A stretch of 64,000 nucleotides of DNA from NCBI GenBank assembly GCA_958454405.1, contig CAUEBO010000001.1:83322-147321 (forward strand), in the 5' to 3' direction. The stretch is from an uncultured Eggerthellaceae bacterium (GTDB lineage Bacteria > Actinomycetota > Coriobacteriia > Coriobacteriales > Eggerthellaceae). The position numbers and the translations under genes were made by a program. The notes under the pieces were generated by a model. The model was not told the origin of the DNA. It was given only the letters and a program-made list of their open reading frames with translations, and searched no databases. This document shows, one piece after another, positions 38,801-53,800 of this stretch (its first letter is position 1; each line of letters starts with the position of its first letter).

Positions 38801-41800
38801 AGTTTGCTGGCCAGTGGGCGTACGCCATCGCCGCGCCGTACTACAACACAAGCGACGACTCCATAGACGAGTCGTACAAGACGGCGTACCGTTGCCTCTA
38901 CGCCTCCGACATTGAGCCTGTCGGCCCGTCTGGCAGCGCCGACTTCTCCGATGCTTACGAGAAAGAAAACCTCGAAATCTGGGGCAAGCCCGCCGAGGCC
39001 TTGAAGCTCTATCCGGCCGTAAGTCTTCTCAACGGCGATGAGAACATATGGGCGCTCGACTCCGTCAATGATCCGAAGAACAACGGCTACCCGGTGATTG
39101 CGCCGGGTACGCAGCAATACGGCTCGTGGTCTGATGTTGCGACGGACATCTTAAACGGAAAGATAAGCAACCCTGACTTCAGCTTCTGGCCGACGGGCAC
39201 GGGCACGAAAGAGGACCCCTATATCATCAAGAATGCCGAGGGCTTGGCCCTGTTCGCCGAGGCGTGCCGCAGCAACACGGGAAACATCGGCGGCGGTGAA
39301 CCGGCGTGCTCGTCTTACGTGGAAATCGATCCGAGCCTCGAGCGCCTCGACCTGTTCGGCAGCGCCTACTCGGGAAGAGCGGAGCAGACGGACGCCAACG
39401 GGGTGACAACCAACATCGCCGATGCCCTGCTGTGGACGCCCATCTGCGAATACGTGTCCTCAAGCTTTCCTGACTTCTCCGGCTCCTTCAACGGCAACAA
39501 TGTCGAGATTGTGGGCTTGAACGCGGGCTCCTCCAACGCTAGTGACACGCTCACGTGCGTGGGGTTCATCGGCAGAGCCAGCGGCGCGACGATCACCAAT
39601 GTCAACATCGGCGCAGGTGGCAGGGTGACCGGGAACCAGACGGTGGGCGGCGTGGTGGGTTTGACCCGGTCTCCCACCACGATCAGCCATTGCTCGAATG
39701 CGGCGACGGTGCGCGCATATCGCCTAGGGGCCGGCGGCATCGCCGGCCAGATGTCAAAAGGCGACGTCATTGAATCGTGCACGAACTCGGGCGAGGTGTA
39801 CGCTGCGACCGGCAATGCGGCGGGCATTGTCTACAAGGTGACTGAGGTCACGGTTCGCGATTGCTCGAATGAAGCGAACGTGACCGCAGTATCTGGCACA
39901 AGTTCAAGACTGGCTGCCGGCATCGTCTCTCAGGCCTCGACCAACTCGTTGATTGAGGGATGCTTCAACTCCGGAGACGTGCGGGGGTGCGGCATTGGCG
40001 CCGGCATCGTGGCCCAGTTGGTAGCGTCGACGGTGCGCAAGTGCGGCAACACTGGCACCATCGGGGTCGATATCGACGGCTCCTTGACGAGCAACTCGAT
40101 GCTGTGCGGCGGCATCGTCGGCACGGGCACGATAGTGTCGGGGCAATCGGTCGAGGGCGGGTATTCGGCTCTGGTGGAGAACTGCTATAACACCGGTGAA
40201 GTGCGAGCGGAAAGCAATGCGAGCACGGTGCAGGCTGCCGGCATCGTCGGCCAAGCGGCTACGAGGGCTGTGACAGGTGTCACCTTCCCCATCAAAAACT
40301 GCTACAACGCAGGCGCGGTGAAGGTGTCGGGAAGTGCGAAGGCCGCTGCCATCGTTGGACCCGCAGACGGCGGCAGCTACTACGATACCAGCACCGGCGC
40401 TCCCATCTGCCCCCTCACCAACTGCTACTACGCAACCGACACTGCCGGTTCCGCCTCAAGCTACGGCGATGTTGCCGCGGGCGACCTTGGCGAACTGACC
40501 GGCAAGACCGAGCGTGAGATGAAGGCTCGCGCCTTCGTCTACCTGCTCAACGGCAACGAGAACTACGCCGGCGACGACAAAGGCACCACCGAAACCGTAT
40601 GGACCACCGACGACGCGGACGTCAACAAGGGCTTCCCGCTCATCGGCACCCTGTATGAGGAAAAGAAACTGACCTCTTGGGCCGAGGTGGGCGAAGCTGT
40701 GGAGAGCGGCAAGCTTGGGGGCGACAACTTCATCCCCGCCGGCGACGGCACTGCGGGCAATCCCTACCAGATATCCACGCCCGAGGCGCTGGCGTGGTTC
40801 GCCTACATGGTGAACACGAATCGCGACTACGGAACCAAGAGCGTCAAGCTGATGAACGATATCAGCCTGGACGGCACGGCGTATACCGGGGCCGACAAGA
40901 CCCTCGCCAACGCTCTGCTGTGGACTCCCATCGGCAAGGACGTTACGAACTGGTTCGGCGGGGCTGCGGACGGCAGCTACAAAAACGTCGTGTTTGACGG
41001 CAACGGCAAAACCGTGGACTACATGCGCGTCAACGGCAGCAGCTACGTGGGGCTTCTCGGCTGCACGCACAACTGCACGTTACAGGGCGTCACCATCGGC
41101 GCGAACAGTTCCGTGACCGCGACGGGCTCTTTCGCTGGCGGCGTGGCTGGCGGACTCGAAGCTTGGGGCGCGGGAAACAACATGCTGGTTCAGAACTGCA
41201 TCAACTATGCTCCCGTCAAAGCCAACGCCAAGGCCGGCGGCATTATTGGCGACCTGCCCTGCAACCCATCTGAAACTTATGCGCTTGTGCGCTGCGGAAA
41301 CTACGGCACCATCCAATCGGCGTACAAGCAGACAGCCTGCTCGGGCGGCGTGGTGGGACAGGCCGGCAACAACGGTATCGCCTACTGCTTCAACCGCGGC
41401 AACCTCACGTTGGGCACCGACACCCAGTATAGCGGCGGCATCTCAGCACAGGGCGGTAAGGTGTACTACAGCTACAACGCCGGCACGATGAACCAAGGCG
41501 CCGGAATCAGCGGCACCGCAAATGGCGCCAGCGTTGATACCGCTACCTGTCTGCGGGTATCCGGCTTGGGTGGGTCTAACCAAGGCATCGCCGTCACCGC
41601 CGACCAGTTGAAATCCTGGGCTGCGGCCTATGCGCTCAACGGTAAAAAGTTGGGCTCGGGAACGACATGGACAGCCGACGGCACGGACTATCCGACGTTT
41701 GGGGAACTGGGCGATGCCCCCGATTGGAGTGCGGTGGGTCTGGGCGTAGACGCCGGCCTCATTACCGGCACCGGCTTCAAGCCCGGCCAAACTGGCGCCA

Positions 41801-44800
41801 CCGAAGCCACCGCCTACCAGCTGGCCACTGAGGAGGCCCTCGCCTGGTTCGCCTACAAGACCAACGCCGAGGCCACCACCTATTACAACAAGTTCGCCAA
41901 GGTTACGGCGAGCGAACTCGACCTTGGTCGCACCACCTATGGCGCCAAGCTGCAGTGGATGCCCATCTCGGGAAAGAACACCGACGGGGACTACGGCCAC
42001 GGGAAGCAAACCGGCAACTACGAGGGTACCTTTGACGGCGGCGGCTGCACCATCAAGAACCTCTACATCAACCAGCCCTCCGCGCCTGCGACCAGCGGCT
42101 GGGGTCTGTTCGGCTTCGTGTCGAAGGGTACGGTTAAAAATGTGGTGCTGGAAAACGAGAGCATCGATATCAGTACGACGGCATCGAACGCCTACATCAC
42201 GGTTGGCGGCATCGCCAGCCAGCTTACCGGCGGCGCCATCATCTCAGGCTGCGGGGTGGTCGGCACTATCAAGGGTAACTGCCTTGGTGCGGCTCCGATG
42301 AACGGCGGCATCGTGGGCGACGTCCACGAAGGCGGCGGCACTATCGAGAACTGCTACGTGCGAGGCGAAGTGGGCGAGAACGCGGCCAAGAAGTACGCTG
42401 GCGGCATCCTGGGTCGAAGCTACAGGACTACCACTATGAGGAACTGCTACTTCGCCGGCACGGCACCGGGCGGCGCCCCCTTGTGTCAGGATCCCTCCAA
42501 GGTCACCTACACCAACAACTACTATGACAACACGCTGTTCACGGGGAACATCGCGCCCGGCGGCGTCAAGAAACTTACCTCCGGCCAGCTGCAATCCTGG
42601 GGCGCGGCCTTCGCGCTCAACGGCTCCAAAGCGGGTGTGCCGTGGACCTACAACGCCTCCAAAAACGATGGCTACCCCTCATTCGGTATCCTGGAAGCCC
42701 CCGCCGACTGGTCCGTCGTCGGTGCCGGTGTGGACGCGGGCATCATCGAAAGCGTGCCCTCCGAGGCGAGCGGCGCCTACCAGATAACCTCCCCGGCGCA
42801 ACTCGCCTGGTTTGCGTATAAGATGAACAACAGCTACGCCGATTTCAAAACCAAAAGCGCGAAACTCACCGCCAACATTGACCTGTCGGGTACCACCTAC
42901 GGCGCCACCGCAGGCAGCAACTTCGCCACCTGCCTGAAGTGGATTCCCATTGGCACGAACACCAATTCCTTCCAAGGCACGCTCGATGGCAACTCGAAAG
43001 AGATAACCAACCTGCGCATCTTCTCCGAGGGCACTACCACCGCCGACAACTACAAAGGCCTGGTAGGCGGGCTCGGCGGCGGCACCGTGAAAAACCTCAC
43101 CATTGCCAGCGGTTCCATCAAGGCAAACAACTATGTGGGAGCCTTCGTGGGTCTCGCAAATGGCAAGGCGACCATCCAAAACTGCACCACGGGCGCGAAC
43201 CTCTCGGTCACAGGCAACGAGATTGTTGGCGGTTTCGTGGGCGAGTGCGACGGCACCAGCCCCGCCACGATGGAGAAGTGCATAAACAACGCCAACGTCA
43301 CATCAAATGGCGAGGCCGGCGGCATCGCCGGGACGGCGTGGGGAAACTCGATTGTCATTAAGAACTGCGCCAACCGCGCAAAAGTCACCTCCACAGGCAC
43401 TACCGAGACGGGGGATTATAAGTGCGCCGGTGGCATCTTCGGGCGCAACAAGAACAAACTCAGCAACGCGACGGTCACTATTACCGGCTGCTACAACACG
43501 GGCAACGTGACGGCCACGAACGGCACCGCCTACGGCGTGGCGGCCTCGAGCACCAACAACGGCAAGATTGCCATGACGTACAGCGCTTACGACAAGGACA
43601 CATCCGGCGCTTCCGTCGCGGCTGTCACCGGTGTGCCCGCCCTCACCACCCCGCAGATGAAGTCGTGGGCGGCAGCGTACTACCTGAACAACAACGCCTT
43701 CGGCGCAAGCACAACGTGGACAGCCGACGGCACAGACTACCCGACGTTCGGCCAACTGCCCGCCGCCCCCGACTGGGCGGCCATCGGCCTGGGCGTGGAC
43801 GCGGGCCTCATCACGGGCACCGACTTCAAGCCCACCCAGACCGGCGACAGCGAGGCGGACGCCTACCAGATTTCCACCCCCGAGGCCCTGGCCTGGTTCG
43901 CCTACAAGGTGAACGACGACGCCACAACGCGCGAGTTCGGCGTGAAGAGCGTCCGCATCATGAACGACATCGACCTGGACGGCTCCACCTACACCGGCAA
44001 GGACAAGACCGCCGAGAACGCCCTGCAATGGGTGCCTATCGGCAAAGGTTATTACAAGAACCATATTGACCTCTGGTACGGCGGTGCGGTCGGATCTGGC
44101 TACCAGGCCGTCGTGTTCGACGGTGGCGGCAACACGGTCGATTACATGCGGGTCGCTGTTGGGGAGTTCGGAGGGTTCATCGGGGCCGTACACAACGCCA
44201 CGCTGAAAGGTATCGCGACAGGCGTGAACAGCTCCGTGACCGCGACGAGCAACGACGGCTCCTATTGCTTCGGTGGGATTGCGGGTGGATATGACGAAAC
44301 TGTTGTTCCAAGCGACCCCACGGTTGAAGCCGGCAGCTATGCGGTCAAGGTCGAAGATTGCGTGAACCGTGCTACCGTTACGTCGACGTGGGGCCGAGCG
44401 GTTGGCGGCGTTATCGGGATGCTGATGCCCTTCGGCGAGAAGGACGCCTACGCTATCGAGCGCTGTGGGAACCTTGGCACGATTGCAGGCAACTTCGCGG
44501 ACGATAACGGAGGCATAGTCGGCAACGCATGCGGCAACGAAGCGGCGTACTGCTACAACGTAGGCGATTTCGACTGCGATGGCGGCTACGCATGCGGCAT
44601 CGGCTACGAGTTGAGCGGGGCCGTCGGTTGCTATAACGCTAGCGAGTGGCCCGTCGACTATCCTATTTACCACGCCGACTACCGTCCCGACAATGGCTCT
44701 CGAGACTGCTACTTCCGCGACTTTCCCGATGACATGGGGAGCCAACACTCCGAGAACCAAGGCACTAAGCTTACCGCCGACCAGCTCAAATCCTGGGGCG

Positions 44801-47800
44801 CCGCCTACGCGCTGAACGGCGGCGACGGGAAGGCGGCGCTGTCGTCGTTCAACACGTGGCGTTTGGCGAAGAACGCCGACGAGAACGGCGGTTACCCGGT
44901 GCTGTGCGCGTCGGGCGAGTCGCTGCGCGCCGCGAGCGACTGGGGCGAAGTGGGCGCGTGGGTGGAGATCGCGCAGCCGACCGGGTTCCTGCCCGCATCC
45001 GGCGCGTCGGGCTACCAGGTGGCCAACGCCGAGGGATTGGCCTACATCGGCTGCTTGTTGAAGCAGAAGGGCAACAGCAAAGTGGGGGTTTCGCTGACCG
45101 GCGACGTCGACTTGACGGGCACGCCCTACGGCGGCTCTGCGGTCGCGCCGCTGGCCTGGACGCCGATGAGCACATACGAAGGCGAGTTCGCCGGCAACAA
45201 GCACGTGGTGCGCGCTCTCAATGTTCCCGCAAGCGGTTCGTCAGCGGGCCTGTTTGCTGTTTTGTCCACGACCGCTTCGGTGAAGGAGCTGGGCGTAGAA
45301 GTATTCAACGTTGCTGGTGACAGCAGCTCGGGCGGCATCGTGGCTACTATATACAATGCCGTGATCGAAGACTGCTACGTCGTCGGCACCGGCACGGTAT
45401 CTGGCGATTCGGCAGCCGGCATTGTGGGCAGCAATAATGGCGGGATCATTTCCAACTGCTTTGCGGCAGTCAAAGTTTCCGGTTCAACGAGGCAAGCCGC
45501 TTTCTCGAATGGAGCCGGCGTCAAAATAGAAAACTGCTACTACGATAACTCCCAGTTGGGCGCGATTTCCGACTCTTCGGGCGCCATCGGCCGCTCGCAC
45601 CTGATGATGACCAGCCTTTTGACCGCGCACGATCTGAACAACGGCCGCGACGCCGGTCCGTGGGGCTGGACGGGCAGCGACAACAACGGCTATCCGCTGC
45701 TCAGCGGCGTGGCGGCCGTCATCGACAGCTGGCAAGACGTGGGCAAGGCCTGCTCCGAAGACGAGCTGCGAGCAACCAACGTGACCGCCGGCACGCCGGG
45801 TGTCACCCTTCCGGAAGGCACTACCTCCCTGCCCGCGTTGGAGGGCACGGGCAAAGACGGCAACGACCCCCTGACCATCGCCAGCCCGGAGGCCTTCGCC
45901 TGGTTCGCCAACAAGGTGAATGCGAGAGAGAGCATTGGAGATGTGCCCGCCCGGACGGCGGTCGTGAAGCTGGCCGCGTCCCTGGATCTCTCGGGTTCGC
46001 GTTACGGAGGCGTTGCGGGCGGCGACTTCTCCAAGTGCCTGAAGTGGGCGCCTATCGGCGATGCGAACGGCACCACGGGCGAGACTGGCAAATACACCTT
46101 CTTCGAGGGCTCCCTCGACGGCGGCGGGTTCCCCATCACCAATCTGTACGTGGCTCCCCGTGCGTACCATACCGGCCTGATAGCCACGGCGCAGAACGGC
46201 ACGCTGGAGAACATCGTGGTGGCGTCGGGCCAGGTGAACGGCTGCGACCGTGTGGCCGGCGTCGTGGGATTGATCAGCGGCACCAAAACCGTCGTCAGGA
46301 ACTGCTCGAACGCGGCCACCATCTCGTCCGCCAAAATCGGCAGCTTCACGTCGTGCAACACCGGCGGCGTGGTGGGAGGCGTCGAGGGCGTGGGCGCTTC
46401 CGTCGCCATCGAGTTCTGCACGAACACGGGCGCCGTTTCGGCGGAGCGCGAGGCCGGCGGCATCGTGGGCAACGTGAACGCCAACGCCGCCGCTACGGTT
46501 GCCAACTGCTACAACCTGGGTGCGATCGGAAAAGCCAGCAGCCCGACCATCGTCGGCGGCATCGTGGGTACCAGGTCGTCGTCGAAGTTCGTGACCAAGG
46601 TGTCCAACTGCTACAACGCGGGCACCCTCACCACGAGCGCGACGGGTGTCGGCAATGCTCACGCCATAATCAACCCCGTTACCACCACCTCCGTCATCGA
46701 AAACTGCTACTACCTGGAGAACACCGTGAACGGTGGCAACGCCGAATCCCAGGCGAAGGCGCTGACCGACGTGCAGCTGAAAAGCTGGGCGGCCGCCTAC
46801 GCGCTGAACGGTAAGAACGTCGGCGCGGGCACGGCGTGGATGCCGGACACAGCCGGTGGCTATCCGACGTTCGCCGGCGCCAACGGCCTGCGCGCCGCCA
46901 CCGACTGGGGCGAAGTGGGCCTGGGCGTGGACGCGGGGCTGATCGACGGCAAGCCCACGCAGGCCGGCACCATCGACGCGCCCTTCGAGTTGGGCAGCGC
47001 CGAGGCCCTGGCCTGGTTCGCCTACCTGGTGAACACGAATGCCGACTACGGCGCGAAGAGCGTCAAACTCACGGAGAACATCGACCTCGACGGCGCGAAG
47101 TACACCGGCAAGGAGAAGTCCCCCGCCGACGCCCTGAAGTGGATTCCCATCGGAAAGGATGAGACCAACTACTACGGCGGCGCGGCCGCGGCTGCAGTCA
47201 GCGACCAAGGCGACTACACGTCCGTCGTGTTCGACGGCAACGGCAAAACCGTGGACTACATGCGGGTCGACGTCGCTGGCAGCTATGCAGGCCTCCTCGG
47301 CTGCGCGCACAACTGCACCGTCCGCGGCATCACCATGGGTGCGAACAGCTCCGTGACGGTGACGGGCGAAAAGGCGGGCGGCATCGTTGCCGGCTACGAG
47401 GCGTTCCTCGCTAAAGGTGGTCCTGGTTACGCCATGGTCGTGGAGGACTGTGTCAATTACGCGAACGTCACGGGGGGCTCCAAGATAGGCGGCGTGGTGG
47501 GCGACCTGCCCTACAACGGCCGTGCGGTGCCCGGCCTTGCCCGCTGCGCCAACTACGGCACGGTCAGCGCCTCGTCCATCGCCGGCGGCATCGCGGGCCA
47601 GGCTGGCCAGAACGATATCACCGATTGCTACAACAAAGGAGAGATCAAGTACGGCTCCAGGGATACCCATGGAGGTGGCATCGCGGGGCAGGGACCCAGC
47701 AAGGTGTCCAACTGCTACAGTGCCGGCAAGCAGGCAGGCGGCTGCACGATCGCCGGAACATGGGGATTTGCAGAAACCTTCAGTCTGACGAACTGCTACT

Positions 47801-50800
47801 ACGACAGCTCCCTTGTCACTACGCCCGGAACCGTCCAGGGCAAGGCGCTCACATCCGACCAGATGAGAACCTGGGCCTTCGCCTACGTGCTCAATGGGGG
47901 CAAGACGGGCACGAGCACCACGTGGACCCACGACGCTTCCAAGAACGACGGCTATCCTGTCTTCGGCCCGCTGGCAGCAGCATCCGACTGGGCCGCCGTC
48001 GGCGCAGGCGTGGACGCGGGCATCATCGCCGGTCAGCCTGAAGTGAAGAACGATGTCTACCAGATATCCTCTCCCGAGCAGCTGGCCTGGTTCGCCTACA
48101 AGGTGAACACCGAAAACGCCGGCTATAAATCCAAGAAAGCGAAACTCACGGGCGACATCAACCTGTCGGGTAAGGATTACGGTGGCACGGAAACTAGCGA
48201 CTTCACCAAGTGCCTGCAATGGGTGCCCATCTCCCCCTACTCCGGCGATTTCGACGGCGGCGGGTTCGCGGTGCAAAACCTCTACATCGACCAGGGAACA
48301 GACCATGTGGGCTTTTTCGGTTCGCTCCAGGGTATTGCGTCCGATGCCGAATCCGATATGGTGTCGGTGCACGACTTCGGCGTGGCGAGCGGTTTGGTCA
48401 CGGGGGTCCATACCGTGGGCGGCATCGCGGGCTCGATGGGTAGAGTGCAGAACCGCGTCGATGTGACGATTAAGCGGTGTTGGAACAACGCGTCGGTCAA
48501 AGGCACGGGAAAGACCGGTTCAGAGACTATGGCCGGCGGCATCGCAGGCTACGTGAACGGCTCCATCGTCGACTGCTACAACACCGGCTCGGTCAACGCT
48601 GCGGCAGCAAGTGCCGGCGGCATCGCCGGCTCCACGACAAGTTTTTCGGGCTACACCCGCGTGGCGAACTGCTACAACACCGGCACGGTGACCGGGCCGT
48701 CCCAGTACGGCGCCATCAACGGTTGGCACCAGAACAGTTCGAGCCCCACGACCAACTGCTACTACCTGAAAGGCAGCGCGCCGGCCGGGTTCGGCAGGGA
48801 CCCGAACAACGGCGAGGCCAAAGAACTTACCGCCGACCAGCTCAAGTCTTGGGCGGCAGCGTATGCGTTGAACAACAACGCCTTCGGCGCGAACACCACG
48901 TGGACGGCCGACGGCACGAGCTACCCGACCTTCGGCACGCTCGGCGCGGCTCCCGACTGGGCGGCCGTCGGCGCGGGCGTGGACGCTGGGCTTATCACGG
49001 GCACCGACTTCAAGCCCACCCAGACCGGCGACAGCGAGGCGGACGCCTACCAGATTTCAACCCCAGAGGCCCTCGCCTGGTTCGCCTACAAGGTGAACGA
49101 GGGATCTCCCGCCCTCAAGGGCGCAATGGCCTCCGACGTCGACCTGGCCGGTCTCGCTTACGGCGGCACGATGGGCGGCCCGCTGGGCTGGACGCCCATC
49201 GGCACGACGAGCTTCGCCGGATCGTTCGACGGCGGCGGGCACGTGGTGCGCAACCTCTCCATCCCGGAGTCGGATTCGCTCGGTCACGACTACGCCGGCC
49301 TGTTCGGCGCGGTCAAAAACGGTGCCTCCATCAGCCGCGTCGGCGTGGAGTTGGGCGGCGCGGGCGTGTTCGGGAACGAGCGCGGGGGAAGCCTGGCAGG
49401 GTATACGGACGGCGAGGTGCGCATCTCCGGCTGCTATGCGGTGGTGGGCGCGGGCAGCCCGGGCGCGAAGGTGGCCTCCGACAGCGACAGCGCCGCCGTC
49501 GGCGGCCTGGTGGGCGGCTTGGACAACAACTCCGTCGTCACGAACAGCTACGCTGCCGTGCCCGTCGAAAACGCCGCCGGCGTCGCGGTCGCCTTCGCCT
49601 TTAAGGATTACGCTACAGTGGAGAACTGCTACTACCTTCTGGGCGACGTGGACGACGACGCCGCCAAGGGGCTCACCGCCGCCCAGCTCCAATCCTGGGG
49701 TGCCGCCTACCAGCTGAACGGCGGCACGGGGGCGCAGAAGGTCGGCGACCTCACCACCTGGCGCAAGGCCGCCGCGGGCGAGAACTCCGGCTACCCGGTG
49801 CTGTGCGCCGCGGGCCAGAGCATGGACGCCGCCGTCGACTGGTCCGAGGTGGGCGAGTGGGTGGACATGTTCTCCCCGGCGTTCAAGCCGACCCAGGACG
49901 GAAGCACGATCGCCTGCTCGGCGGGCACCCCCGAGGCGCTCGCCTGGGCTGCCTACAAGGCCAACAACGGCATGCCCGCCATCAACGTGAAGCTGACCGG
50001 CAACGACATCGACCTCGCGGGCGAGAACTACCGCGCGGCGGGTTCGAGCGCCCCGCTTCCCTGGGCGCCCTTCGGCGCGAGCGCCTCCTACACCGGCACC
50101 TTCGATGGCGGCAAGCGCGTCGTGAAGAACCTGTCTATCCCCGCCTCGGCAAACCGCGCCAATGCGGGCCTGTTCGGCACCCTGGGCACCGGCGCGAAGG
50201 TGAGCGCTTTGGGCGTCGAGGTGGCCGGCGTGCACGGAACCACCACGGCAGGCGGCCTTGCGGGCGCCATGGCGGGCGGCACGGTGCAGGACTGCTACGC
50301 CGTTTCCAAGGGAGGCAGCGTGCAGACCTCGTCGGGCAAGGCCGCAGGCCTTGTCGGCACCCTGGGCGCCGGCACCGTGCAGGACTGCTACGCGGCCGTG
50401 ACCATGGGCAGCGCGGGAACCGTCGCGTCGTTCGCCAACAAGACTGCCGGCACGGTGTTGAACTGCTACTTCGACGCGGACGTGGTGGGCGCGAGGGACT
50501 CCTCGGGCGCGACGGGATACGCGAACGTCACGATGACGAGCATCCTCGCCGCCAACGCGCTGAACCGCGGCCGCGCAGACGGCGTGTGGACGTGGGCCTC
50601 GGGCGTGAACAACAACTACCCTGCCTTCGGAGCTCCCGTGGTCATCGCCAGCTGGCAGCAGGTGGGCGCGGCGCAGAGCGAGGCCTACCTGCGCAACACA
50701 GCCAAGGCCGCCGACAACGCTACCCCGGCGCTTTCCGGCACGGGAGCCGATGCGGACAACGCGCTCACCATCGCCACGCCCGAGGCGCTCGCCTGGTTCG

Positions 50801-53800
50801 CGAGTCTCGTGAACGCGAGCGGTAACATCGCGAACTCCGGCAAAACCCCGCAAGCGGCCACGACCGCCTACGTGAAGCTGGCCGGCGGCATCGATCTTTC
50901 GGGCACCGCCTACGGCGGCGTCGCAGGCGGCGACTTCTCCAAGTGCCTGAAGTGGGAGCCCATCGGGACGACCGCGAGTGCGCCCTTCTCCGGCGACTTC
51001 AACGGCGGCGGGAACTGCGTGGAAAACCTCAAAACCGAGGGAGGCAACGGCTTCTTCGGCAATGTCGTTGGCTCCGCCGAGACCCCTGCTCTCGTCCATG
51101 ACTTTGGGATTAAAAGCGGAGCGATCAATGGAGCCGCTGTCACGGGGTCAATCGCTGGGGCGGTCGAGGCGAATGCGACCTTGGTGCGGTGTTGGAACAG
51201 CGCGTCTGTCACTGGTGCCAACGATACCGGCGGCATCGCCGGTAGAGCAGTCGGTCGCGTGATCGACTGCTACAACCTTGGCACGACGGAAAGTACGGAG
51301 AGATGGGCAGGCGGCATCATTGGCGCGACGGCGGGATCATCGGTCGGCGGTGCGGACAACTGCTACAACGCGGGCGCTGTGTCTGCGAAGAACGGCAAGG
51401 GCGCTGTCGTTGGCTACGACAACGGATCGAAGAACCCGGCGGTCAACTCCTATTATCTGACGGGTACGGCTTCGCTGGGCATCGGCGGCAGCGCCGGCAA
51501 TACGAAAGGCGACAAAGGGGCAGCGCCTCTTACCGACGCGCAGCTGAAGAGCTGGGCCGCGGCCTACGCGCTCAACGGCGGCAAGCTGCGCGCCGATGGC
51601 GTATGGGCGTCGGATGGCGCAAGCTACCCCACCTTCGGTGAGCTGCGCGCTGCCAACGATTGGGGCGAGGTGGGTCTGGGCGTGGACGCCGGCCTCATCG
51701 CCGGCAAGCCCGATGGTGACGGCACGGCCAACTCGTACTCCATTTCCACCCCGGCTCAACTCGCCTGGCTCGCCTACAAGGTGAACACCGAGAACGACAC
51801 CTACAAGTCCAAAAACGCGAAGCTCGCAGGCGACATCGACCTGTCGGGCAAGGAGTACGGCGGCACGACCGGCGACGCCTCGGACTACGACACGTGCCTT
51901 CTGTGGACGCCCATCTCAACCTTCTCCGGCTCGCTTGACGGCGCCAGCTTCGCGGTGAAGAACCTGCGCGCGGATGCGGCCGGCGATCAGGGCCTTGTGC
52001 GATCGCTCTCAGGGGGCACGGTGGCAAACCTCTCCGTGGCAAGCGGAAGTGTGCAGAGTGTGGGCTATGCGGGAGCCGTTGCGGCCACAGTGTCGAGCGG
52101 TGCCACCATCTCCGGCTGCTCGACGGACGCCGACTTGACGGTGTCGGGCGCCGCCCTTGCCGGTGGGATTACCGGCTGCTACCTGGGCGGCGCGGTGACG
52201 GTCGAAAAGTGCGTCAACGCCGCGTCCGTCGTGTCGAACGGCGAGGCCGGCGGCATCGTCGGGGCGGCTTACAACGGCGGCACGCTCTCCATCGAGAACT
52301 GCGCCAACCTCGGGAAGGTGGAGACGAAAAGCCTGAACACCGGCACCACTGTCGGCAAGAACAGGGCGGCCGGCATCTTCGGCCGCACGGATTTCGCCCT
52401 CAACGGTTCGGTGATATTCATCACGGGGTGCTACAGCTCCGGTGCCGTCACGGCGGCGGCGGGCGGCAAGGCCTACGGCGTGACGCTGGCGCGCAGCGGC
52501 GGGATAACCATGAGCCGCTGCATGTACGACAAAGAGATGGCGCCGACCGCCGAATCGAGCACCAACGTGGTGGCCCTCACCACCGAGCAGCTGAAGTCCT
52601 GGGCCGCGGCCTACTACCTGAACGGCGCGGATGGCTCGAAGGGCGTCGCCGAGTACCAGACGTGGCGCAAGGCGAAGAACACGGGCGAGAACCTGGGCTA
52701 CCCGGCGCTCTGCGCTGAGGGCGAGTCCATGACCCCCGCTGCCGATTGGGGCGACGTAGGCGCGTGGGTGGACCTGTTCGCCCCATCGCTGCAGCCTACG
52801 CTTGACGGAGGCTCCTACCAGATAGGCTCGCCCGAGCAGCTGGCCTGGTTCGCCTACAAGGTGAATGAGTCGGAAGCGAACCAAGGATGGGGCGCCGCGC
52901 TGACGGAGAACATCGATCTTTTGGGAAAGAACTACACGGGCAAAGCTGATGCAGGTGAGAAGTTCGAGAATTGCCTCACGTGGAAGCCGATTGAAAAACT
53001 TAAGGGCAAGCTCGACGGCCGGGGCAACGCCGTGCTGAATTTGCTCACCGACCGGGGTCTCGTTCACAGCCTCTCGGGCGGCACCGTGCAGGATTTGGGC
53101 GTTGAGAGCGGCTGCGTCAGCAGGAACGGCGGCGCCGCGGCGGCCCTGGTGAACGACCTAGCGGAAAGCTCGGGGGCAACGGTGCAGCGTTGCTACAACA
53201 AGGCTTCGGTCACCTCGACCGACGAGATCGGATGGACCTACGTCGGCGGCGTTGTCGCCGTGGCGCGGAAGGGCACCGTCGTCCAAGATTGCTACAACCT
53301 CGGCGACGTGGCGATACGCAAGATCAGCGGCACCCAGCGCACCGAGCTGTACGTTGCAGGCGTGGTCGGCTTCAAGTATGCCGGTTCCGTCAAGAATTGC
53401 TACAACGCGGGTGCTGTCGTCCAGGAGGGCTCGGCGGGTGCCGTACGCTCCGATATGGTCTGCAGCGTGACTAACGCGAGCGGTGGAAACCCCGTCAATT
53501 GCTACTACGACTCGTCGAAGAAAACCGACGCGAACTCCGCGACAGGCAGCACCGGGAAGACCGCGGCGCAGATGAAGTCGTGGAACACCGCCTACGCACT
53601 GAACGGTTCCAAGCACGTGGGCAGCGACGACGGCACGAACCCGACGACGACCGTGTGGACCACCGACGAGCAGAAGAACGGGTCCGGCTCGCTCAAGAAC
53701 GACGGCTACCCCGTGTTCGGCGACCTGAAGCTGGAGCAGCTTTCGGTCACGCTCGAGCCCTCGCTCATCTCCGTGAAGGCTGACAGCCCCAAGAAGACGA

